A DNA stretch of 64,000 bases from Chryseobacterium kimseyorum (GCF_025971945.1 NZ_JAPDHW010000005.1:262549-326548), one strand, 5' to 3'. Counted from the stretch's first letter, positions 38,834-47,447 are shown. The notes: generated by a model not told the origin, from the sequence alone. A program made the numbers and translations.

Positions 38834-38890
38834 TTATCGCGGAACTAGCGTAAATTTAAAAATTTAAATTTTTTAATTCGGGAATTTTAA

Positions 38891-38898
38891 TAACTTTG
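38891..38898 (+). promoter_or_regulatory. -7 promoter element of the DUF937 gene
   Basis: TAACTTTG, exact TAnnTTTG match, 37 bp before the ATG. Confidence 0.55.
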
Positions 38899-38935
38899 AT
38901 ATTCTAACAATTTTAAAATTTAAACACAAAAACAA

Positions 38936-39589
38936 ATGAATTTAATCGACCTTTTGACAGGAAGCACAGGAAATCAGGTTGCCGAGCAGGCTGAAAACAA
39001 ATTCGGAATCAGCAAAAATCAGATTATAGCGCTTTTGGCAGTGGCTACACCGCTGGTAATTTCTTATCTGAGAAATAAATCTCAGGACGCAAAGGAAGCA
39101 GAAGCTTTGAACAATGCTTTAGATAAAGACCACGACGGAAGTATTTTAGACGATACGTCACAGCTTGACAACAGACAGGACGAAGGTGGATCTATTTTAT
39201 CTCACGTTTTCGGAAATCAAAAAAATACCGTAGAAAACCAACTGTCTCAGAATACAGGAATTTCAATTGACAAAATCGGACCTATTCTAGCGATGCTTGC
39301 TCCTGTAATTATGGGCTACATCGGTAAAGAAAAACAGCAGAATAATGTTGGAGCAGGAGGAATTGGTGACCTTTTAGGAGGAATTTTAGGAGGCGCTCAG
39401 AATCAGGCTCAGCAGCAGCAATCCAGTCCATTAAATGACATTTTAGGAAGTGTTTTAGGTGGCGGACAGTCTCAGTCTTCAGGTAATCCACTGAACGATA
39501 TCTTAGGAAGCGTACTTGGTGGAGGTCAGCAGCAAAAGCAGCAGCAAGGCGGATTGGGAGATCTTCTTGGAGGACTTTTTGGAAAGTAA
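38936..39589 (+). CDS. DUF937 protein with glycine/glutamine-rich repeats
   Basis: A 217-residue protein. The N-terminal DUF937 part has FGISKNQIIALLAVATPLVI and DKDHDGSILDD; a second related helix pair follows (NTGISIDKIGPILAMLAPVIM). The last 75 residues are a low-complexity tail with about four copies of a unit like NDILGSVLGGGQ separated by Gln-rich linkers. No signal peptide. Function unknown. The tail suggests a flexible or self-associating region, which is inference. Confidence 0.85.
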   Translation: MNLIDLLTGSTGNQVAEQAENKFGISKNQIIALLAVATPLVISYLRNKSQDAKEAEALNNALDKDHDGSILDDTSQLDNRQDEGGSILSHVFGNQKNTVENQLSQNTGISIDKIGPILAMLAPVIMGYIGKEKQQNNVGAGGIGDLLGGILGGAQNQAQQQQSSPLNDILGSVLGGGQSQSSGNPLNDILGSVLGGGQQQKQQQGGLGDLLGGLFGK

Positions 39590-39605
39590 ATTCTCTTTAA
39601 AATAT

Positions 39606-39647
39606 AAAAAAATGACCGAAGATTGATCTTTGGTCATTTTTCTTTTT
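39606..39647. terminator. Bidirectional terminator between DUF937 and THX genes
   Basis: Stem AATGACCGAAGAT/ATCTTTGGTCATT with one G-T pair, an A run on the left and a T run on the right; it serves the two convergent genes. Confidence 0.88.
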
Positions 39648-39759
39648 AGTCTTTTGCTTTCTCAGCAGGATTAGGTTTCGAAGCTTTTCTCGGTCTTTTC
39701 TTTCCGTGGCTTCCTAGAATGATTTTACCTTTTCTCGACTTTCTGTCTCCTTTTCCCAT
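39646..39759 (-). CDS. 30S ribosomal protein THX
   Basis: A 37-residue, very basic peptide starting MGKGDRKSRKGKIILGSHGK and continuing KRPRKASKPNPAEKAKD. This matches the THX protein of Thermus and Bacteroidota small subunits, which inserts between rRNA helices of the 30S head. I found it by translating the minus strand of the gap between the DUF937 and MATE genes. Its stop lies in the T tract of the shared terminator. Confidence 0.85.
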   Translation of the reverse strand: MGKGDRKSRKGKIILGSHGKKRPRKASKPNPAEKAKD

Positions 39760-39846
39760 AACTATAAATTTTGATTGACTACGAAGTTAAATATTAATAC
39801 TCAGAAGTCAAAAGATTACAGCGTTAAATATTTTATAATAAATAAG

Positions 39847-41241
39847 TTACACCTTCACATTTTTCCATTTTCCTCTTTTAAATAAAACAAAAGCTACAAT
39901 GGTAATCAATGTTTCTGCAGCCGGAATTGAAATGAAAACACCTTTCGGTCCCATGTCAAGATACTTTGAAAGTACATATGCCAATGGAATTTGAAACATC
40001 CAGAATCCGAAAAAATTAAGCCACGTTGGTGTCCAGGTGTCGCCAGCTCCGTTGAAAGCATTGATGGTAACCATTCCAATTCCGTAAAATACAAATCCTA
40101 CACTCATAATGTGGAGAGCATTCTTAGCGAAACCTTTTATCTCAGCCTGCTCAGTAAAGAAACTGACAAGAAAATCTCCCAAGAGAAAAAATATGAGACT
40201 AACGGTCAGCATAAAGATGACATTATACTTTACAGTTTTCATGACCGACTGTTCAGCACGCAACATTTCACCGGCACCCATATTCTGCCCGACTAAAGTG
40301 GAGGCCGCATTACTGAGTCCCCACGCAGGAAGCATAAAGAACATCATTAACCGAAGCGCAGTCTGATAACCTGCCGAAGCGTCTTCACCACCCGTTGTTG
40401 CGACCAGCTGTGCAAGGAAAATCCAGCTGCATGATGCAATGACGAACTGAAATATACCGGGCATGGCAATCTTTACAATGGATGTTATTAATTTCAGATC
40501 AGGTTTAAAATAAGTTATTTTTATTCTCACCAAAGAATCAGCAATGAAGATATGGTACAGCTGATAAAGAACTCCGGTACTTCTTCCGATGGTGGTTGCA
40601 ATGGCAGCTCCGGTTAAACCCATAGCTGGAATCGGCCCAAGACCTCGGATCAGAATTGGACAGAGAATAATGTTGGCAATATTGGCAATCCATAAACTTT
40701 TCATGGCGATGGCGGCATTTCCTGCACCTCTGAAGATTCCGTTAATCAGGAAGAGCAACATAATAATCACACTGCTTCCCATCATAATTCTCGTAAAATC
40801 TTTTCCGTAAGCGGCAGCATCAGGTTTTGAACCCATCAAAATTAAAATATCTTCTGCATAGATTACTCCCAATAAGCTTAACACAAAAGTGATGACGAAG
40901 GAAACAGAGATAACCTGTGCGGCACTCCTGGAAGCCTGTTCCGGATTTTTCTCACCAATTCTTCTTGCTACAACCGCCGTCGCCGCCATACTCATTCCGA
41001 TGGCAATTGAGTAGATAATCGTCAGTACAGATTCTGTAAGGCCGACAGTCTGAATGGCGAAACCGCTTTCTCTCAAATGACCTACAAAGTAGAGATCAAC
41101 CAAAGCAAAAACAGATTCCATTGCCATTTCCAACATCATCGGAATCGCCAACAGCAACACTGCGCTTCTTATACTTATTTTAGTATAATCAGTCTCCTCT
41201 TCGCTGAATGCCTTTTTAAGAAAATTAAAATATTTTTTCAT
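39847..41241 (-). CDS. MATE family efflux transporter
   Basis: A 464-residue inner-membrane antiporter for cationic drugs or metabolites, driven by H+ or Na+. About twelve hydrophobic segments are present. Family landmarks include IPMMLEMAMESVFALVDLYFVG near the start, GMSMAATAVVARRIGE and its repeat VGQNMGAGEMLRAEQ, and GAGDTWTPTW near the end. The substrate cannot be inferred. Confidence 0.92.
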   Translation of the reverse strand: MKKYFNFLKKAFSEEETDYTKISIRSAVLLLAIPMMLEMAMESVFALVDLYFVGHLRESGFAIQTVGLTESVLTIIYSIAIGMSMAATAVVARRIGEKNPEQASRSAAQVISVSFVITFVLSLLGVIYAEDILILMGSKPDAAAYGKDFTRIMMGSSVIIMLLFLINGIFRGAGNAAIAMKSLWIANIANIILCPILIRGLGPIPAMGLTGAAIATTIGRSTGVLYQLYHIFIADSLVRIKITYFKPDLKLITSIVKIAMPGIFQFVIASCSWIFLAQLVATTGGEDASAGYQTALRLMMFFMLPAWGLSNAASTLVGQNMGAGEMLRAEQSVMKTVKYNVIFMLTVSLIFFLLGDFLVSFFTEQAEIKGFAKNALHIMSVGFVFYGIGMVTINAFNGAGDTWTPTWLNFFGFWMFQIPLAYVLSKYLDMGPKGVFISIPAAETLITIVAFVLFKRGKWKNVKV

Positions 41242-41335
41242 TCTTAATTAATGAGGGATAAAAATACGATTTCAGAAAATCAATCCTAAAAAAAATAATT
41301 TTTATAATTTTTTATCGTAAAACAATAATTAATTA

Positions 41336-41343
41336 TATATTTG
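41336..41343 (+). promoter_or_regulatory. -7 promoter element of the DUF2975 operon
   Basis: TATATTTG, exact TAnnTTTG match, 21 bp before the first DUF2975 ATG. Confidence 0.65.
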
Positions 41344-41364
41344 CAATAATAAAATATTAAAATA

Positions 41365-41928
41365 ATGAAACTTTTAGGAAAAAACTCTTTACTTTATTGG
41401 CTGAAATATCCTTTCGGTATCTACGCCGTCGGATTTACGCTGATGTCCATCTGGATTTTAGGCTTAATGTCAGTTTACGCATTCACCAATTCAACCAATC
41501 AGTTTACGTCTATTGATCACTGGAAAACTGAAAACCACAATCAACAGACTAATTCTGAAATTGTACAGTTTCATTATCCCTTTACGAAAATGGTCCTGGC
41601 GACGGAAAATTCTGTAGAAGGTATTTCTCTGGCGTTTTTAGGTTTAGCTTCTCTCAGTTTTATTTTAATTATTGTTTTCAAAATTTTAAATGAACTTTCA
41701 AAAGACAATTTTTTCACTGAAAACGCCGTGAAGAATTTCAAAATTTTAGGTTTCGGCCTTATTGCTTTTGGAACCATCCATTTAGCCATCGATCTGTTCA
41801 CCTCCTCGCAGAGATTTGATTTAACACCGCCACTTATCTTCATCATCACAGGACTGATTTTTATTTTCCTGAAGGAAATCTTTGCAAAAGGAAAAAAAAT
41901 TCAGGAAGAAAATGATTTAACGATATAA
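41365..41928 (+). CDS. DUF2975 membrane protein, copy 1
   Basis: A 187-residue protein with four predicted membrane segments: one after LLYWLKYPFGIYAVGF, two central ones, and one before FLKEIFAKGKKIQEENDLTI. The C-terminal block xEENDLTI recurs in the next gene. DUF2975 proteins of unknown function are usually encoded just before a small YozG-type Xre regulator, as here. First gene of the operon. Confidence 0.82.
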   Translation: MKLLGKNSLLYWLKYPFGIYAVGFTLMSIWILGLMSVYAFTNSTNQFTSIDHWKTENHNQQTNSEIVQFHYPFTKMVLATENSVEGISLAFLGLASLSFILIIVFKILNELSKDNFFTENAVKNFKILGFGLIAFGTIHLAIDLFTSSQRFDLTPPLIFIITGLIFIFLKEIFAKGKKIQEENDLTI

Positions 41929-41957
41929 TTAATTAAACAAATTTTAAAAATATAAAA

Positions 41958-42548
41958 ATGAAACTATTAGGGCAAAAATCAGTATCCACAGTTATCAGTT
42001 ATCTATTCATGGTATTATTTGTTATTTTCCTTTTTCATTCTGTTTACCAGCTATTGGGGTTTGGAATAGGATATTATAACTGGACAACCTCACATCATCT
42101 TTTTTCGGAAACTTTTTATGTAAATGATGAAATTGATTATGCATCATATGAAAAAGGAAAATATCTTTTTTTCAGATTTAAATATCCCTTTTCAGAACAA
42201 CAGATGATGACCGGATTTTTTACATTAAATACATTTATCTTTCACACCTTTCAAAGCATTTTTTTCAGCCTATTCTTCTTTTATGGGTATAAAACTTTTG
42301 ACGATTTAACAGAAACACAATTGTTCACCAAGAAAATTATTAAGCATCTGAAAACTTTTTCTATTATTAATTTACTGTATGCTCCTCTTTATTTTTTAAT
42401 ATGGTATTTTGTGTTTCGCTCATCACTTGAGGGAGGTATGCTCATGACATCTTTTACATTCTTATTCTTGGGAATCATCTTACACTTCATTACTGTATTC
42501 TTCAAAAAAGGACTTCATCTTCAGTCTGAAAATGACCTAACAATATAA
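41958..42548 (+). CDS. DUF2975 membrane protein, copy 2
   Basis: A 196-residue paralogue of the preceding gene with four membrane segments, the shared start MKLLGQKS versus MKLLGKNS and the shared end LQSENDLTI. The similarity of start, end and topology points to tandem duplication followed by divergence. It ends 3 bp before the YozG-like regulator gene. Confidence 0.8.
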   Translation: MKLLGQKSVSTVISYLFMVLFVIFLFHSVYQLLGFGIGYYNWTTSHHLFSETFYVNDEIDYASYEKGKYLFFRFKYPFSEQQMMTGFFTLNTFIFHTFQSIFFSLFFFYGYKTFDDLTETQLFTKKIIKHLKTFSIINLLYAPLYFLIWYFVFRSSLEGGMLMTSFTFLFLGIILHFITVFFKKGLHLQSENDLTI

Positions 42549-42551
42549 ATT

Positions 42552-42755
42552 ATGCCAATAATAATTAACGTAGACGTCATGTTGGCGAAAAGAAAAATGC
42601 AGTCTCAGGAACTTGCAGAGAAAATAGGAATCACGCAGGCGAATCTTTCCATTTTAAAAACCGGAAAAGCAAAAGCTGTGAAACTTTCTACTCTGGAAGC
42701 AATATGCAAGGCACTTGAGTGTCAACCTGGAGACATTTTAGAATTTAAACCTTAG
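42552..42755 (+). CDS. YozG-like Xre-family HTH regulator
   Basis: A 67-residue protein that is almost entirely a helix-turn-helix domain: MLAKRKMQSQELAEKIGI, recognition helix TQANLSILKTGKAKAVKL, then the tail STLEAICKALECQPGDILEF. This is the YozG/Cro-C1 type usually paired with DUF2975 genes. It starts 3 bp after the second DUF2975 gene. It may repress its own operon, but no operator was recognised. Confidence 0.9.
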   Translation: MPIIINVDVMLAKRKMQSQELAEKIGITQANLSILKTGKAKAVKLSTLEAICKALECQPGDILEFKP

Positions 42756-42770
42756 ATAAAATCAATATTA

Positions 42771-43196
42771 ATGAAAAAATTATTTTTAACAGCTTCAATT
42801 CTTGCCTTCAGTTTTTTCTCAGCGCAGGAATTGACTTCAGAACACAAACAAATGTTGAAATACGATGACATTTCAAATTTTTCAGCGTTGGTGAACAAAG
42901 AAAATATTAACCAATGTTTTCAGAATGAAAACACTTCCTATTCACTGTTAGCACTGTCGATTAAACTAAACAGTAAAAAAGTTTTTCAAAAACTCACAGA
43001 AGAAAAAGCCGATCTGGAAAAAGTCTGTGACGGCAAAACACCACTGATGTTTGCTGCAAAATATGGCAACTTTGATTTTGCTAAAAAGCTGCTTGAGAAA
43101 GGAGCCAAAAAAGAAACGAAGACAGACAGAGGTTACAGCGCAATAGATTATGCCAAAAAATATGAAAAAACGGATATCATTAAGCTTTTAGAATAA
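42771..43196 (+). CDS. Exported ankyrin-repeat protein, copy 1
   Basis: A 141-residue protein with a signal peptide (residues 1-18, ending FFSAQ). After a short N-terminal region it has ankyrin repeats: SLLALSIKLNSKKVFQKL, GKTPLMFAAKYGNFDFAKKLLEKGA, GYSAIDYAKKYEKTDIIKLL. Ankyrin repeats bind proteins; here the site is the periplasm. It starts 15 bp after the regulator gene and is probably in the same operon. A paralogue follows. Confidence 0.82.
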   Translation: MKKLFLTASILAFSFFSAQELTSEHKQMLKYDDISNFSALVNKENINQCFQNENTSYSLLALSIKLNSKKVFQKLTEEKADLEKVCDGKTPLMFAAKYGNFDFAKKLLEKGAKKETKTDRGYSAIDYAKKYEKTDIIKLLE

Positions 43197-43295
43197 GAAC
43201 GATTTCAGATTTTCAAGTCTGCTAATAAAATTACCGTTCTATTTATTAATTCAGAAAAGGATTGATCCTAAGCCAAATATATCAAAAAAAATATT

Positions 43296-43303
43296 TAGAT
43301 TTG
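43296..43303 (+). promoter_or_regulatory. -7 promoter element of ankyrin gene copy 2
   Basis: TAGATTTG, exact TAnnTTTG match, 22 bp before the ATG at 43326. Confidence 0.6.
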
Positions 43304-43325
43304 TATGTTAATAAGAAAATTAAAT

Positions 43326-43748
43326 ATGAAAAAGATTATATCAGCTACATTCTTTATTGCTATCTCTTTTCTCGCAAACGGTTTATTTGCACAGGAAATG
43401 CCTGCAAGTCAACTTAGGAGCTTTCAGACAGATCAGTTAAAAGCATTCAATAAAAATGATTACAATAAATGTTTCAACATTAAAGAAGCTTCTTATGATC
43501 TCCTTTCTCTCAGTATTAGACACGAAAGAAAAAACAATTTTGCTTCTTTAATTAATGCTACAACAGACATCAACAGAACCTGTGGTTACGAAACACCTTT
43601 GATGACCGCTGCCCGATTCGGAAGAGTGGAGATGGCAAAAACATTGATAAAAAAAGGTGCAGACAAATCTTTAAAAAACTCTAGTGGCGATACAGCTAAA
43701 GAGATTGCCCTGAAAAGCAATCATCCGGAATTGGCTCAGATTTTATAA
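43326..43748 (+). CDS. Exported ankyrin-repeat protein, copy 2
   Basis: A 140-residue paralogue of the previous gene. The ATG at 43326 gives the signal peptide MKKIISATFFIAISFLANG; the longer frame from 43305 begins just after the promoter element. The shared architecture is visible in CFNIKEASYDLLSLSIRHE, YETPLMTAARFGRVEMAKTL and the C-terminal KEIALKSNHPELAQIL. It has its own promoter and terminator, so it is expressed separately from copy 1. Confidence 0.82.
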   Translation: MKKIISATFFIAISFLANGLFAQEMPASQLRSFQTDQLKAFNKNDYNKCFNIKEASYDLLSLSIRHERKNNFASLINATTDINRTCGYETPLMTAARFGRVEMAKTLIKKGADKSLKNSSGDTAKEIALKSNHPELAQIL

Positions 43749-43769
43749 TTAATACTTTTTTAATATATC

Positions 43770-43798
43770 AAAAAACTTCCTTTTCGGAAGTTTTTTTT
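43770..43798 (+). terminator. Terminator after ankyrin gene copy 2
   Basis: Stem ACTTCC/GGAAGT with a 5-nt loop, extended by flanking A and T runs. Confidence 0.85.
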
Positions 43799-43884
43799 GT
43801 TTCAACAATCACTTAATCCACTGCAAACCTGACAACTATCAGTGAATAAACTCAATTTATTTAGAATAATTAAAAATAAAGACT

Positions 43885-43892
43885 TAGATTTG
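43885..43892 (+). promoter_or_regulatory. -7 promoter element of the choice-of-anchor T9SS gene
   Basis: TAGATTTG, exact TAnnTTTG match, 23 bp before the ATG. Confidence 0.6.
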
Positions 43893-43915
43893 TAATACAA
43901 TCTAAATAATTTAAA

Positions 43916-44695
43916 ATGAAAAAAATTCTATCTTTTGTTTCACTGGTAAGTTTATTATCAATGACATCTGCGCAGCTCGCATCAATCAATGAAAACTTTG
44001 ATTCGTTTACTGTATCCACTCCTTCTTTTCCACAAAACGGATGGACGATGCAGGTTCCCTCAAATCCCGATTACATGGTGACGATCAGCGAAGACGGAGC
44101 CAACAAATATGTTCAGGGTTATGCTTTCTTCAGTGCAAATACCGCATTCTACTTAATCTCACCACAAATAGTAGCACCAAACGGAACAAAAACACTGAGC
44201 TTTGATGCCTCTAAAGTCACACAGTCAGCATTTACAGGAACTATTGAAGCAGGTTTGGTCAGCAGCCCGACAGATATGGCATCGTTTACGTCATTAGGAA
44301 CTGCGGTTACTTTACAGACCACGACACCTCTCACCATTAGCTATAACGTTCCAGCTTCCACCAAGCAGTATATTGCTTTTAAATTTGTAGGCCTTGTGAA
44401 TCACGCATCAACCCGATTAGACAATATTGCTTACGGTATAGGAAATCTTTCTGTTACTGATCATAGTAAAGATAATAACCAACTGAAGTTTACAGCGGAT
44501 GATCACCATTTAATTTTTATTGGGAAATCTAATGTGAAAGAAGTAAAAATCTACAGTGCTACAGGAAGCCTTGTGAATGCTGGTAAAGTTGAAAATAATC
44601 TCGTTGATATTTCAAAACTATTGTCAGGAGTATATATCTTCCAAACAGTTAACAATGACGGATCAGTATTAAAATCTAAGTTTATTAAAAAATAA
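43916..44695 (+). CDS. Small secreted protein, choice-of-anchor J domain, T9SS cargo
   Basis: A 259-residue exported protein: signal peptide 1-19, one jelly-roll-like domain of the cleaved-adhesin/choice-of-anchor J type (NENFDSF, PQNGWTM, FYLISPQIV, TRLDNIAYG), and a C-terminal sorting domain (VKIYSATGSLVNAGKVEN to LKSKFIKK) that lacks the usual YPNP motif of the cargo genes at 15-24 kb. Probably a surface-binding protein; no enzyme motif. Monocistronic. Confidence 0.85.
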   Translation: MKKILSFVSLVSLLSMTSAQLASINENFDSFTVSTPSFPQNGWTMQVPSNPDYMVTISEDGANKYVQGYAFFSANTAFYLISPQIVAPNGTKTLSFDASKVTQSAFTGTIEAGLVSSPTDMASFTSLGTAVTLQTTTPLTISYNVPASTKQYIAFKFVGLVNHASTRLDNIAYGIGNLSVTDHSKDNNQLKFTADDHHLIFIGKSNVKEVKIYSATGSLVNAGKVENNLVDISKLLSGVYIFQTVNNDGSVLKSKFIKK

Positions 44696-44715
44696 ATGAC
44701 ATAAATAAGATGATT

Positions 44716-44750
44716 AACTTCTTTAGCTCGGCGCTGAAGAAGTTTTTTTT
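44716..44750 (+). terminator. Terminator after the choice-of-anchor T9SS gene
   Basis: A 12-bp stem AACTTCTTTAGC/GCTGAAGAAGTT with one G-T pair and loop TCGGC, followed by a T run. Confidence 0.9.
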
Positions 44751-44770
44751 ATATAACCCTTCAAAAATAT

Positions 44771-44778
44771 TATCTTTG
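44771..44778 (+). promoter_or_regulatory. -7 promoter element of aspS
   Basis: TATCTTTG, exact TAnnTTTG match, 58 bp before the ATG. Confidence 0.6.
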
Positions 44779-44836
44779 CAAACGAAAAAAATTGAGTTCA
44801 AATCCTTGAACCATAAACTTTAAACTTTAAACAATA

Positions 44837-46585
44837 ATGTTTCGATCGCACACAAACGGAGAATTATCTCTGAAAAATCTTAATGAAGAAGTTACACTTT
44901 CAGGATGGGTACAGACCATTCGGGATAAAGGATTTATGATTTGGATAGATCTTCGGGATCGTTACGGAATTACGCAGTTGGTTTTTGACCAGGACCGTTC
45001 TTCAGCAGAACTGATGGAAAACGCAAAAAAGCTGGGCCGTGAATTTGTGATTCAGGTGAGCGGAAAAGTCATTGAAAGAGTCAGCAAAAACCCAAATATT
45101 CCAACAGGAGAAATTGAAATTTTAGTTGAAAAACTAACCGTTCTTAATGAATCTCAGCTTCCACCTTTCACGATTGAAGATGAAACGGATGGTGGTGAAG
45201 AATTGAGAATGAAATACCGTTACCTCGACATCAGAAGAGCTCCGGTGAGAGACAAACTGATTTTCCGTCATAAAATGGCGCAGAAAGTGAGAAATTATCT
45301 TTCAGACGAAGGATTTATCGAGGTTGAAACGCCTGTTTTAATTAAATCTACTCCAGAAGGCGCGAGAGATTTTGTTGTTCCAAGCAGAATGAATCCGGGA
45401 CAGTTTTACGCATTGCCACAATCGCCACAAACTTTCAAGCAATTGTTGATGGTTGGCGGAATGGACAGATACTTCCAGATTGTGAAATGTTTCCGTGATG
45501 AAGATTTAAGAGCCGACAGACAGCCGGAATTCACCCAAATCGATTGTGAAATGGCATTTGTAGAGCAGGAAGATATTATGAATGTTTTTGAAGGAATGAC
45601 GAAAGTTCTTTTGAAAGACATCACCGGAAACGAATTCGGAGATTTCCCAAGAATGACCTTCGCCGATGCGATGCAAAAATACGGAAACGACAAACCGGAC
45701 ATCCGTTTCGGAATGGAATTTCACGAACTGAATGACCTAACAAAAGGAAAAGATTTCAAAATATTCGACGAGGCAGAACTGGTGGTCGGAATCAATGTTG
45801 AAGGCATTGCAGATTACACCAGAAAACAAATTGACGAATTGGTAGATTGGGTAAAACGCCCTCAAATCGGCGCAACAGGATTGGTTTGGATTAAATTCCA
45901 AAAAGATGGCGTTGTAACTTCGTCTGTAAACAAATTCTATTCAGAAGAAGATTTGAAAAAAATCACAGAAGAATTCGGAGCAAAAGCTGGAGATTTAATT
46001 TTCGTAATGTCCGGAAATGCAGATAAAGTGAGAACGCAACTTTCTGCTCTGAGAATGGAACTCGGAAACCGTCTTGGCTTGAGAAAAGGAAACGAATTTG
46101 CACCACTTTGGGTTGTAGATTTCCCATTGTTGGAATTTGATGAAGAAAGTGGACGTTACCACGCAATGCACCACCCTTTCACGTCTCCGAAAACCGAAGA
46201 TTTCCACCTTTTGGAAACCGACCCAGGAAAAGCGAGAGCCAACGCTTATGATTTGGTTTTGAACGGAAATGAGATTGGTGGCGGTTCTATCAGAATCTTT
46301 GATAAAGATTTACAATCAAGAATGTTTGACCTTTTAGGATTCTCAAAAGAAGAAGCAGACGCGCAGTTCGGATTCCTGATGAACGCCTTTAAATATGGTG
46401 CTCCACCTCACGGTGGCTTGGCGTTCGGATTTGACCGTTTGGTTGCAATTCTTGACGGAAATGAAGTGATTAGAGATTACATTGCTTTCCCGAAAAATAA
46501 TTCTGGGCGTGATGTGATGATTGATGCGCCGGCAAAAATTGCTGATGAGCAGTTGGATGAGTTGGCATTGAAAATAAATTTATAA
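44837..46585 (+). CDS. aspS: Aspartyl-tRNA synthetase
   Basis: Class II synthetase that charges tRNA-Asp. The 582-residue length and insertion domain fit the bacterial type. The OB-fold anticodon-binding part covers residues 1-105 ([14 protein letters not shown]). Motif 2 reads [20 protein letters not shown] and motif 3 [11 protein letters not shown]. The bacterial GAD insertion lies between about 290 and 410. Monocistronic, with promoter and terminator. Confidence 0.97.
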   Translation: MFRSHTNGELSLKNLNEEVTLSGWVQTIRDKGFMIWIDLRDRYGITQLVFDQDRSSAELMENAKKLGREFVIQVSGKVIERVSKNPNIPTGEIEILVEKLTVLNESQLPPFTIEDETDGGEELRMKYRYLDIRRAPVRDKLIFRHKMAQKVRNYLSDEGFIEVETPVLIKSTPEGARDFVVPSRMNPGQFYALPQSPQTFKQLLMVGGMDRYFQIVKCFRDEDLRADRQPEFTQIDCEMAFVEQEDIMNVFEGMTKVLLKDITGNEFGDFPRMTFADAMQKYGNDKPDIRFGMEFHELNDLTKGKDFKIFDEAELVVGINVEGIADYTRKQIDELVDWVKRPQIGATGLVWIKFQKDGVVTSSVNKFYSEEDLKKITEEFGAKAGDLIFVMSGNADKVRTQLSALRMELGNRLGLRKGNEFAPLWVVDFPLLEFDEESGRYHAMHHPFTSPKTEDFHLLETDPGKARANAYDLVLNGNEIGGGSIRIFDKDLQSRMFDLLGFSKEEADAQFGFLMNAFKYGAPPHGGLAFGFDRLVAILDGNEVIRDYIAFPKNNSGRDVMIDAPAKIADEQLDELALKINL

Positions 46586-46593
46586 CTATTTTT

Positions 46594-46633
46594 AATCCTT
46601 CAAGGTTTTGAAAACCTTGAAGGATTTTTTTTA
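46594..46633 (+). terminator. Terminator of aspS
   Basis: A long perfect stem AATCCTTCAAGGTTTT/AAAACCTTGAAGGATT with minimal loop, followed by T residues. Confidence 0.92.
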
Positions 46634-46651
46634 ATAAATTTATAAATTAGA

Positions 46652-46680
46652 AGCGAGAATTTTTTTTCTCGCTTTTTTTT
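46652..46680 (+). terminator. Second hairpin after aspS, part of a degenerate repeat
   Basis: AGCGAGAA/TTCTCGCT stem with a T-only loop and a T run behind it. A related sequence with a broken stem lies at 47450-47489. Confidence 0.65.
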
Positions 46681-46707
46681 TAAACAAAGAATTTAAACAA
46701 AAAAGAA

Positions 46708-46779
46708 ACGCTCTCCAAAAAGGAAAGCGTCGGACAAGAGATGCTATCTCTCGTGATGTTCTTATTGCAAAATAAGGAA
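46708..46779 (+). ncRNA. Three tandem hairpins upstream of the NYN gene
   Basis: Hairpin 1: ACGCTCTCC/GGAAAGCGT, one mismatch, loop of five A (46708-46730). Hairpin 2: AGAGAT/ATCTCT, loop GCT (46737-46751). Hairpin 3: CTTATT/AATAAG closed by GCAA, a GNRA-type loop (46759-46779). They lie between the aspS terminators and the NYN frame, so they could be a structured leader or small RNA. No known family is claimed. Confidence 0.4.
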
Positions 46780-46830
46780 TAAATTCTTACACTTGCAAAT
46801 ACACAAACAATTAAGACGAAAAAAGAAAGA

Positions 46831-47133
46831 GTGGTTGTTTACATTGATGGCTTCAATTTATATTTCGGTTTAATGGAAGCTGGCTTTGATTATTTAAGAT
46901 GGTTAGACGTAAAATTACTTTCAAAAATTATCATCAATTCAAACCAAGAATTAATTGAGGTTAAATATTTCACAAGCCGTGTAAATGGAAATCCAGATAA
47001 ACAAAAACGTCAATCAACTTACATTGAAGCATTAGAAACTAAAGGAATTGAGATAGTTTATGGACAATACAATTCTAACACAGAAGAATGCAAAAGATGC
47101 GGAAATGTTTGGGCAAATCCTAAAAAAAAATGA
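46831..47133 (+). pseudogene. N-terminal part of a LabA/NYN-domain nuclease, frameshifted
   Basis: A 100-residue frame that starts VVVYIDGFNLYFGLMEAG, the first acidic motif of NYN (PIN-like, LabA/DUF88) nucleases, and ends with a Cys pair (EECKRCGNVWANP) and KKK-stop at a run of nine A. The second half of the domain follows in the -1 frame. The start is uncertain: GTG at 46831 is the only standard codon, but the seven upstream codons (from ATT at 46810) look like the natural N-terminus with ATG changed to ATT. Family knowledge: NYN proteins cleave RNA with a cluster of aspartates, so this half alone should be inactive. Confidence 0.75.
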
Positions 47134-47447
47134 CGGATGTGAATATTGCAACCTCATTATTCAATGACGCCTTCAACGATAGATTTGATATGGCAATACT
47201 CATTTCTGGCGATAGCGATTTAGTTCCTCCTTTAAAAATAATAAATTCTCAATTTAAAAATAAACGTGTATTTATTGCATTTCCTCCCAAAAGAAACAGC
47301 GTTGCTTTGAAAAACCAATCAAAAGGAAGTATGGTTTTGGGTCGAAAAACATTAAAAGATTCGCAATTAGAAGAAAAGCTCATCAATAAATTCGGTTATG
47401 AAATTTCCAAACCCAAAGAATGGAATAATGATGATAAATCGATTTAG
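47130..47447 (+). pseudogene. C-terminal part of the NYN-domain nuclease
   Basis: A 105-residue frame beginning MTDVNIATSLFNDAFNDRFD and holding the second acidic motif ILISGDSDLVPPL, normally continuous with the preceding frame. It overlaps that frame by 4 bp (ATGA). A -1 shift on the nine-A run, or one extra A, joins both halves without loss of any residue. Either the gene is broken, the run is miscalled, or frameshifting or slippage produces the full protein. Confidence 0.75.

Noticed and set aside
45406..45724. Minus-strand frames inside aspS
   Set aside because: Shadow frames of a full-length essential gene.
46708..47447. Type III toxin-antitoxin locus (RNA repeats plus ToxN)
   Set aside because: The hairpins are not tandem repeats of one sequence and the protein is NYN/LabA-like, not ToxN-like.
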